Shown: piece by piece, positions 54,959 through 64,000 of the stretch
Numbering within the stretch: position 1 is the first letter of the stretch
Layout: every line of letters begins with the position of its first letter
Source of the DNA: Cladorhizidae sp. MBARI D1340-BT2
Lineage: Eukaryota; Porifera; Demospongiae; Poecilosclerida; Cladorhizidae
Length of the DNA stretch: 64,000 nt
Direction of reading: 5' to 3'
NCBI GenBank assembly: GCA_028752905.1
Contig: JAQNBH010000142.1
Location: forward strand, 248,001 to 312,000
The notes under the pieces: model-generated
Seen by the model: only the letters and a program-made list of their open reading frames with translations
Told to the model about the DNA's origin: nothing
Database searches by the model: none
Translations under genes and position numbers: made by a program

Positions 54959-57900
54959 TCACTAGTGGGACAGTAGATCTGTACGGGAGACATGTGGTTG
55001 CCTCTGAGTTAGCTCATGGTACCAGTGAGAGACTAGGTCTGTACGGGAGACATGTGGTTGCCTCTGAGTTAGCTCATGGCACCAGTGAGAGAGTAGGTCT
55101 GTATGGGAGACATGTGGTTGCCTCTGAGTTAGCTCATGGCACCAGTGAGAGAGTAGGTCTGTACGGGAGACATGTGGTTGCCTCTGAGTTAGCTCATGGC
55201 ACCAGTGAGAGAGTATGTTTGTACGGGAGACATGTGGTTGCCTCTGAGTTAGCTCATGGCACCAGTGAGAGAGTAGGTCTGTACGGGAGACATGTTGTTG
55301 CCTCTGAGTTAGCTCATGGCACCAGTGAGAGAGTAGGTCTGTACTGGACACATGTGGTTGCCTCTGAGTTAGCTCATGGCACCAGTGAGAGAGTAGGTCT
55401 ATATGGGAGACATGTGGTTGCCTCTGAGTTAGCCCATGGCACCAGTGAGAGAGTAGGTTTGTACGGGAGACATGTGGTTGCCTCTGAGTTAGCTCATGGC
55501 ACCAGTGAGAGAGTAGGTCTGTACTGGACACATGTGGTTGCCTCTGAGTTAGCTCATGGCACCAGTGAGAGAGTAGGTCTGTATGGGAGACATGTGGTTG
55601 CCTCTGAGTTAGCTCATGGCACCAGTGAGAGAGAAGGTTTGTACGGGAGACATGTGGTTGCCTCTGAGTTAGCTCATGGCACCAGTGAGAGACTAGGTCT
55701 GTATGGGAGACATGTGGTTGCCTCTGAGTTAGCTCATGGCACCAGTGAGAGAGTAGGTCTGTACTGGACACATGTGGTTGCCTCTGAGTTAGCTCATGGC
55801 ACCAGTGAGAGAGTAGGTCTGTATGGGAGACATGTGGTTGCCTCTGAGTTAGCTCATGGCACCAGTGAGAGAGTAGGTTTGTACGGGAGACATGTGGTTG
55901 CCTCTGAGTTAGCTCATGGCACCAGTGAGAGACTAGGTCTGTATGGGAGACATGTGGTTGCCTCTGAGTTAGCTCATGGCACCAGTGAGAGAGTAGGTCT
56001 GTACTGGACACATGTGGTTGCCTCTGAGTTAGCTCATGGCACCAGTGAGAGAGTAGGTTTGTACGGGAGACATGTGGTTGCCTCTGAGTTAGCTCATGGC
56101 ACCAGTGAGAGAGTAGGTCTGTATGGGAGACATGTGGTTGCCTCTGAGTTAGCTCATGGCACCAGTGAGAGAGTAGGTCTGTACGGGAGACATGTGGTTG
56201 CCTCTGAGTTAGCTCATGGCACCAGTGAGAGAGTAGGTTTGTACGTGAGACATGTGGTTGCCTCTGAGTTAGCTCATGGCACCAGTGAGAGAGTAGGTCT
56301 GTATGGGAGACATGTGGTTGCCTCTGAGTTAGCTCATGGCACCAGTGAGAGAGTAGGTTTGTACGGGAGACATGTGGTTGCCTCTGAGTTAGCTCATGGC
56401 ACCAGTGAGAGAGTAGGTCTGTACTGGACACATGTGGTTGCCTCTGAGTTAGCTCATGGCACCAGTGAGTGAGTAGGTCTGTACGGGAGACATGTGGTTG
56501 CCTCTGAGTTAGCTCATGGCACCAGTGAGAGAGTAGGTCTGTACGGGAGACATGTGGTTGCCTCTGAGTTAGCTCATGGCACCAGTGAGAGAGTAGGTCT
56601 GTATGGGAGACATGTGGTTGCCTCTGAGTTAGCTCATGGCACCAGTGAGAGAGTAGGTCTGTACGGGAGACATGTGGTTGCCTCTGAGTTAGCTCATGGC
56701 ACCAGTGAGAGAGTAGGTCTGTACGGGAGACATGTGGTTGCCTCTGAGTTAGCTCATGGCACCAGTGAGAGAGTAGGTCTGTATGGGAGACATGTGGTTG
56801 CCTCTGAGTTAGCTCATGGCACCAGTGAGAGAGTAGGTCTGTACGGGAGACATGTGGTTGCCTCTGAGTTAGCTCATGGCACCAGTGAGAGAGTAGGTCT
56901 GTATGGGAGACATGTGGTTGCCTCTGAGTTAGCTCATGGCACCAGTAGTGAGAGAGGAGGTCTGTACGGGAGACATGTGATTGCCTCTGAGTTAGCTCAT
57001 GGCACCAGTGAGAGAGTAGGTCTGTATGGGAGACATGTGGTTGCCTCTGAGTTAGCTCATGGCACCAGTGAGAGAGTAGGTCTGTACGGGAGACATGTGA
57101 TTGCCTCTGAGTTAGCTCATGGCACCAGTGAGAGAGTAGGTCTGTATGGGAGACATGTGGTTGCCTCTGAGTTAGCTCATGGCACCAGTGAGAGAGTAGG
57201 TCTGTACGGGAGACATGTGGTTGCCTCTGAGTTAGCGCATGGCACCAGTGAGAGAGTAGGTCTGTACGGGAGACATGTGGTTGCCTCTGAGTTAGCTCAT
57301 GGCACCAGTGAGAGAGTAGGTCTGTACGGGAGACATGTGGTTGCCTCTGAGTTAGCTCATGGCACCAGTGAGAGAGTACAGGTCTGTACGGGAGACATGT
57401 GGTTGCCTCTGAGTTAGCGCATGGCACCAGTGAGAGAGTAGGTCTGTACGGGAGACATGTGGTTGCCTCTGAGTTAGCTCATGGCACCAGTGAGAGAGTA
57501 GGTCTGTACGGGAGACATGTGGTTGCCTCTGAGTTAGCTCATGGCACCAGTGAGAGAGTAGGTCTGTACGGGAGACATGTGGTTGCCTCTGAGTTAGCTC
57601 ATGGCGGCACCAGTGAGAGAGTAGGTCTGTACGGGAGACATGTTGTTGCCTCTGAGTTAGCTCATGGCACCAGTGAGAGAGTAGGTCTGTACTGGACACA
57701 TGTGGTTGCCTCTGAGTTAGCTCATGGCACCAGTGAGAGAGTACATGTAGGTCTGTATGGGAGACATGTGGTTGCCTCTGAGTTAGCCCATGGCACCAGT
57801 GAGAGAGTAGGTTTGTACGGGAGACATGTGGTTGCCTCTGAGTTAGCTCATGGCACCAGTGAGAGAGTAGGTTTGTACGGGAGACATGTGGTTGCCTCTG

Positions 57901-60900
57901 AGTTAGCTCATGGCACCAGTGAGAGAGTAGGTTTGTACGGGAGATATGTGGTTGCCTCTGAGTTAGCTCATGGCACCAGTGAGAGAGTAGGTCTGTACTG
58001 GACACATGTGGTTGCCTCTGAGTTAGCTCATGGCACCAGTGAGAGAGTAGGTCTGTATGGGAGACATGTGGTTGCCTCTGAGTTAGCTCATGGCACCAGT
58101 GAGAGAGTAGGTTTGTACGGGAGACATGTGGTTGCCTCTGAGTTAGCTCATGGCACCAGTGAGAGACTAGGTCTGTATGGGAGACATGTGGTTGCCTCTG
58201 AGTTAGCTCATGGCACCAGTGAGAGAGTAGGTCTGTATTGGACACATCTGGTTGCCTCTGAGTTAGCTCATGGCACCAGTGAGAGAGTAGGTCTGTATGG
58301 GAGACATGTGGTTGCCTCTGAGTTAGCTCATGGCACCAGTGAGAGAGTAGGTCTGTACTGGACACATGTGGTTGCCTCTGAGTTAGCTCATGGCACCAGT
58401 GAGAGAGTAGGTCTGTATGGGAGACATGTGGTTGCCTCTGAGTTAGCTCATGGCACCAGTGAGAGAGTAGGTTTGTACGGGAGACATGTGGTTGCCTCTG
58501 AGTTAGCTCATGGCACCAGTGAGAGACTAGGTCTGTATGGGAGACATGTGGTTGCCTCTGAGTTAGCTCATGGCACCAGTGAGAGAGTAGGTCTGTACTG
58601 GACACATGTGGTTGCCTCTGAGTTAGCTCATGGCACCAGTGAGAGAGTAGGTTTGTACGGGAGACATGTGGTTGCCTCTGAGTTAGCTCATGGCACCAGT
58701 GAGAGAGTAGGTCTATATGGGAGACATGTGGTTGCCTCTGAGTTAGCTCATGGCACCAGTGAGAGAGTAGGTCTGTACGGGAGACATGTGGTTGCCTCTG
58801 AGTTAGCTCATGGCACCAGTGAGAGAGTAGGTTTGTACGTGAGACATGTGGTTGCCTCTGAGTTAGCTCATGGCACCAGTGAGAGAGTAGGTCTGTATGG
58901 GAGACATGTGGTTGCCTCTGAGTTAGCTCATGGCACCAGTGAGAGAGTAGGTCTGTACGGGAGACATGTGGTTGCCTCTGAGTTAGCTCATGGCACCAGT
59001 GAGAGAGTAGGTTTGTACGTGAGACATGTGGTTGCCTCTGAGTTAGCTCATGGCACCAGTGAGAGAGTAGGTCTGTATGGGAGACATGTGGTTACCTCTG
59101 AGTTACATGTAGCTCATGGCACCAGTGAGAGAGTAGGTCTGTATGGGAGACATGTGGTTGCCTCTGAGTTAGCTCATGGCACCAGTGAGAGAGTAGGTTT
59201 GTACGGGAGACATGTGGTTGCCTCTGAGTTAGCTCATGGCACCAGTGAGAGAGTAGGTCTGTACGGGAGACATGTGGTTGCCTCTGAGTTAGCTCATGGC
59301 ACCAGTGAGAGAGTAGGTATGTACGGGAGACATGTGGTTGCCTCTGAGTTAGCTCATGGCACCAGTGAGAGAGTAGGTCTGTACTGGACACATGTGGTTG
59401 CCTCTGAGTTAGCTCATGGCACCAGTGAGTGAGTAGGTCTGTACGGGAGACATGTGGTTGCCTCTGAGTTAGCTCATGGCACCAGTGAGAGAGTAGGTCT
59501 GTACGGGAGACATGTGGTTGCCTCTGAGTTAGCTCATGGCACCAGTGAGAGAGTAGGTCTGTACGGGAGACATGTGGTTGCCTCTGAGTTAGCTCATGGC
59601 ACCAGTGAGAGAGTAGGTCTGTATGGGAGACATGTGGTTGCCTCTGAGTTAGCTCATGGCACCAGTGAGAGAGTAGGTCTGTACGGGAGACATGTGGTTG
59701 CCTCTGAGTTAGCTCATGGCACCAGTGAGAGAGTAGGTCTGTACGGGAGACATGTGGTTGCCTCTGAGTTAGCTCATGGCACCAGTGAGAGAGTAGGTCT
59801 GTATGGGAGACATGTGGTTGCCTCTGAGTTAGCTCATGGCACCAGTGAGAGAGTAGGTCTGTACGGGAGACATGTGGTTGCCTCTGAGTTAGCTCATGGC
59901 ACCAGTGAGAGAGTAGGTCTGTATGGGAGACATGTGGTTGCCTCTGAGTTAGCTCATGGCACCAGTGAGAGAGGAGGTCTATACGGGAGACATGTGATTG
60001 CCTCTGAGTTAGCTCATGGCACCAGTGAGAGAGTAGGTCTGTATGGGAGACATGTGGTTGCCTCTGAGTTAGCTCATGGCACCAGTGAGAGAGTAGGTCT
60101 GTACGGGAGACATGTGATTGCCTCTGAGTTAGCTCATGGCACCAGTGAGAGAGTAGGTCTGTATGGGAGACATGTGGTTGCCTCTGAGTTAGCTCATGGC
60201 ACCAGTGAGAGAGTAGGTCTGTACGGGAGACATGTGGTTGCCTCTGAGTTAGCGCATGGCACCAGTGAGAGAGTAGGTCTGTACGGGAGACATGTGGTTG
60301 CCTCTGAGTTAGCTCATGGCACCAGTGAGAGAGTAGGTCTGTACGGGAGACATGTGGTTGCCTCTGAGTTAGCTCATGGCACCAGTGAGAGAGTACAGGT
60401 CTGTACGGGAGACATGTGGTTGCCTCTGAGTTAGCGCATGGCACCAGTGAGAGAGTAGGTCTGTACGGGAGACATGTGGTTGCCTCTGAGTTAGCTCATG
60501 GCACCAGTGAGAGAGTAGGTCTGTACGGGAGACATGTGGTTGCCTCTGAGTTAGCTCATGGCACCAGTGAGAGAGTACAGGTCTGTACGGGAGACATGTG
60601 GTTGCCTCTGAGTTAGAGCATGGCACCAGTGAGAGAGTAGGTCTGTACGGGAGACATGTGGTTGCCTCTGAGTTAGCTCATGGCACCAGTGAGAGAGTAC
60701 AGGTCTGTACGGGAGACATGTGGTTGCCTCTGAGTTAGCGCATGGCACCAGTGAGAGAGTAGGTCTGTACGGGAGACATGTGGTTGCCTCTGAGTTAGCT
60801 CATGGCACCAGTGAGAGAGTAGGTTTGTACGGGAGACATGTGGTTGCCTCTGAGTTAGCTCATGGCACCAGTGAGAGAGTAGGTCTGTACGGGAGACATG

Positions 60901-61413
60901 TGGTTGCCTCTGAGTTAGCGCATGGCACCAGTGAGAGAGTAGGTCTGTACGGGAGACATGTGGTTGCCTCTGAGTTAGCTCATGGCACCAGTGAGAGAGT
61001 AGGTCTGTACGGGAGACATGTGGTTGCCTCTGAGTTAGCTCATGGCACCAGTGAGAGAGTACAGGTCTGTACGGGAGACATGTGGTTGCCTCTGAGTTAG
61101 CGCATGGCACCAGTGAGAGAGTAGGTCTGTACGGGAGACATGTGGTTGCCTCTGAGTTAGCTCATGGCACCAGTGAGAGAGTACAGGTCTGTACGGGAGA
61201 CATGTGGTTGCCTCTGACTTAGCGCATGGCACCAGTGAGAGAGTAGGTCTGTACGGGAGACATGTGGTTGCCTCTGAGTTAGCTCATGGCACCAGTGAGA
61301 GAGTAGGTCTGTACGGGAGACATGTGGTTGCCTCTGAGTTAGCTCATGGCACCAGTGAGAGAGTAGGTCTGTACGGGAGACATGTGGTTGCCTCTCATGG
61401 CACCAGTGAGAGA
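54959..61413. repeat. Expanded 60-bp minisatellite with higher-order structure, third copy
   Basis: About 107 copies of the 60-base unit. Diagnostic variants (TACTGGACACATG in place of TACGGGAGACATG; GTGAGTGAGTAGG; GAGGAGGTC with GTGATTGCC; GAGAGTACAGGTC) recur in the same order at 56461-57420 and 59421-60440, which shows a block of about 2.96 kb was duplicated. Open frames of 677 and 821 codons on opposite strands are products of the 60-base period. Confidence 0.96.
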
Positions 61414-62873
61414 TATACAGTACCACACTAATAACCTCACAAGGTGGCTTTGCCAACAGACTCCTCTAGCTGCGTTAGACTCACCCAATGCAAGCAGTTA
61501 GCCAGCGAGGCTACCTCTAGCACTACTCCATTAGAATGAAGTTGTTGGAATGATGAGATTAACAGAAGGCATTGTGGTCTTCCACTTGTTCCATACAAAA
61601 ACATCGAGTGGTCATAACAGGAATTCAGGAGAGTAAGAATTGTGATCAACACCTGGGGGCTTGGAGAAGTGGAAGGATAGGGGGAGGGAGGCACATCAAT
61701 TTGTAATCCTCTCTAGATATTGTATTGTTTCCTGGGCAACGCTGTCTACCTGAGATAATTTATTGTTTGCAGATTTAAAGAATGGTGGAATCTCCACTTT
61801 TTGCCTTTATTAGGATCCCTGTCTTGTCTCAATGACACCAAGTGCTAATGGCAGCAATCACTACCTGAAAAGCACTTCAATGCCCAAGACTAGGTATGTG
61901 AAAGAGATAGTGTCAACTATCAGCAATAATACCTCACATGCACTTCATGTATAATATGCTATGTTCTTGCTGACTTGGCAATAATCAGTCATTCCTGAAC
62001 TTGAACAGTAACTGTAGTGGGCGAGGTCATGAAGCAGGTGTGAGATCTACATGTATGTGCGTGCTCTTGTCCTCACTTGCTAGGTCATCTAAGCTCTTGA
62101 TTACAGACACTCTCCTCTCCTGCTGCTCTCTGCATCTGTCCTCACCTCTGCTATAGTGCCCTACATTCACTCTGCACTTACGGGGGGGCGGCTTGAGGAG
62201 TTTCAGTGAGCACATAGCAAAACTGCCTGCCAGAGAAATGCTGAGATACAAAATCAAGTCTTAAAATTGCTCTTACCAACTTTTTTTTAACGATTCAGCT
62301 CTGGCCTTGGACCCTTCTCTTAGCTCTGGCCCTAGCTCTGGCCCTAGCTCTAGCACTAACCCCTGGGCCTAACTCCACCCCTGGCTTTAGCCATGGCCCG
62401 AGGTCCTAACTCTGGCCCTAGCTCTAGCACTAACCCCTGGTCCTAACTCCACCCCTGGCTTTAGCCATGGCCCGAGGTCCTAACTTTTCCCCTAGCTTTA
62501 GCCCTGGTGATTCTTGTCTTAACTCTGGCCCTAATTTTAATGCTAGGCTTAAGCCCAACTCTGGCATTAGCTCTAATCCTGAGCCTTCTGGTCCTAATTC
62601 TGGCCCTATCTCTAATCCTGGACACTGGTTCTAACTACTGTAACTCTGACCTTGTCCCTAGCCCTAACATCCTGATCCTACCCTAGTTACATGGCTGCTG
62701 GTACACTGGCCTAAGCTCTGCTTCTGTGATTAGCTGAGCTGGCACCATTAAGCTCCTACATGTAGCTGTGAGTGTCTAGGCCTGGCTATGGTGGAGTCCA
62801 GCATCTTTGGTACGCAATAGGAGGCAGCAGCTTTAAACAAATTAAAAATAAAATTATTTAGGCAAACACTATT
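61414..62873. other. Unmatched 1.45-kb segment between the 60-bp and 15-bp arrays
   Basis: In the other two units the 60-bp and 15-bp arrays are fused directly. Here they are separated by this sequence, not found elsewhere in the window. I see no terminal inverted repeat, LTR or protein match. Several short minus-strand frames exist but none is recognisable. Confidence 0.6.
62290..62700. repeat. Degenerate CCCTA-rich repeat
   Basis: An irregular 12-base theme (GCTCTGGCCCTA and variants) fills this stretch, with one clear 74-base tandem duplication (starts near 62341 and 62415). It resembles a diverged minisatellite. It is not a telomere array, because no run of CCCTAA units occurs. Confidence 0.75.
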
Positions 62874-64000
62874 TTAGCCTGGACCACATTAGCTTGGACC
62901 ACATTAGCCTGGACCACATTAGCTTGGACCACATTAGCCAGGCCCACATTAGCTTGGACCACATTAGCCTGGACCACATTAGCCTGGACCACATTAGCTT
63001 GGACCACATTAGCTTAGACCACATTAGCTTGGACCACATTAGCTTGGACCACATTAGCCTGGACCACATTAGCCTGGACCACATTAGCCTGGACCACATT
63101 AGCCTGGACCACATTAGCTTGGACCACATTAGCCTGGCCCACATTAGCTTGGACCACATTAGCCAGGCCCACATTAGCTTGGACCACATTAGCCTGGACC
63201 ACATTAGCCTGGACCACATTAGCTTGGACCACATTAGCTTAGACCACATTAGCTTGGACCACATTAGCTTGGACCACATTAGCCTGGACCACATTAGCTT
63301 GGACCACATTAGCCTGGACCACATTAGCCTGGACCACATTAGCCTGGACCACATTAGCCTGGACCACATTAGCCTGGACCACATTAGCTTGGACCACATT
63401 AGCCTGGACCACATTAGCTTGGACCACATTAGCCAGGCCCACATTAGCTTGGACCACATTAGCCTGGACCAAATTAGCCTGGACCACATTAGCTTGGACC
63501 ACATTATCTTAGACCACATTAGCTTGGACCACATTAGCTTGGACCACATTAGCCTGGACCACATTAGCTTGGACCACATTAGCCTGGACCAAATTAGCCT
63601 GGACCACATTAGCCTGGCCCACATTAGCCTGGACCAAATTAGCCTGGACCAAATTAGCCTGGACCACATTAGCCTGGACCACATTAGCCTGGACCACATT
63701 AGCTTGGACCACATTAGCCTGGACCACTTTTAGCCTGGACCACATTAGCCTGGACCACTTTTAGCCTGGACCACATTAGCCTGGACCACATTTAGTCCGG
63801 ACCAAATTAGCCTGAACCACTTTTAGCCCGGACCAATTAGCTTGGACCACATTAGCTTGGACCAAATTAGCCTGGACCACTTTTAGCCTGGACCACATTA
63901 GCTTAGACCACATTAGCCTGAACCACATTAGCTTAGACCACATTAGCCTGGACCACATTAGCTTAGACCACATTAGCCTGAACCACATTAGCTTAGACCA
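62874..64000. repeat. 15-bp minisatellite, third copy, continuing past the window
   Basis: About 75 copies of GGACCACATTAGCCT/CTT with CAGGCCC and AAATT variants recurring at longer intervals. Open frames on both strands come from the 15-base period. Confidence 0.95.

Noticed and set aside
54962..60444. Open frames of 450-821 codons on both strands of the 60-bp array, one preceded by a non-repeat leader and a possible splice acceptor
   Set aside because: A 60-base unit without stops keeps several frames open on both strands at once. Variants include changes and 2-base indels that shift frame between units, and no protein family is recognised.
62290..62700. Telomeric repeat
   Set aside because: CCCTA occurs often but never as consecutive CCCTAA units, and the period is irregular.
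62869..63733. Frames of about 280 codons in the 15-bp array
   Set aside because: A period divisible by three yields simple pentapeptide repeats on both strands, with no start context or domain.

Overview
This window is eukaryotic, almost certainly animal, and built almost entirely of mobile elements and tandem repeats. No ordinary host gene, rRNA or tRNA gene was recognised. Ty3/gypsy LTR retrotransposons, hAT, PIF/Harbinger and TTAA-type DNA transposons, spliceosomal introns, long (AAT)n tracts and large minisatellites together fit an early-branching invertebrate such as a sponge or cnidarian. The phylum is an inference; the sequence alone does not fix it.

Left block (1-12.43 kb). A 69-bp repeat and a 59-bp repeat (two alternating variants) lead into a three-deep nest. 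A solo LTR (1936-12428, target duplication GTTAG) was hit by LTR element A (2246-12377, duplication ATTAC, minus strand). Element A was then hit inside its protease region by LTR element B (6103-10922, near-perfect 5-bp duplication, minus strand). A third LTR element, C (13690-19142, duplication ATATG, minus strand), is a relative of A and lies further right. A and C share short LTRs (187/189 and 183 bp) with unusual TA...TA ends. In each, the bases just inside the 5' LTR are complementary to a segment about 100 nt into the same LTR, which is the geometry expected for self-primed reverse transcription (Tf1-like). B is different: it has 621-bp TGTCA...TGACA LTRs, a tRNA-Leu-type primer site, and one open Gag-Pol frame. 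Its pol order (protease, integrase C-terminus, RT, RNase H) is Gmr1-like, but the integrase catalytic core is missing.

Central block (12.55-51.33 kb). This is a large inverted duplication. The left arm (12554-about 32600) holds anonymous sequence, AAT tracts and four minisatellites (37, 15, 60 and 46 bp). The right arm (35821-51327) holds the same modules in reverse. A 2.2-kb PIF/Harbinger element (33081-35298) lies between the arms. Several transposons are present in one copy and absent from the matching site in another: element C, a TTAA transposon with a Mutator-like transposase (42667-45775), a hAT element (30751-32051) and the Harbinger element. These give natural empty sites that confirm the insertion boundaries.

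Right block (51.33-64 kb). A third, partial copy of the same modules continues in reverse orientation. It has a greatly expanded 60-bp minisatellite (54959-61413, about 107 copies), 1.45 kb of sequence not seen elsewhere in the window, and a 15-bp minisatellite that runs off the end. Long open frames inside these repeats follow from repeat length and composition and are not called as genes.
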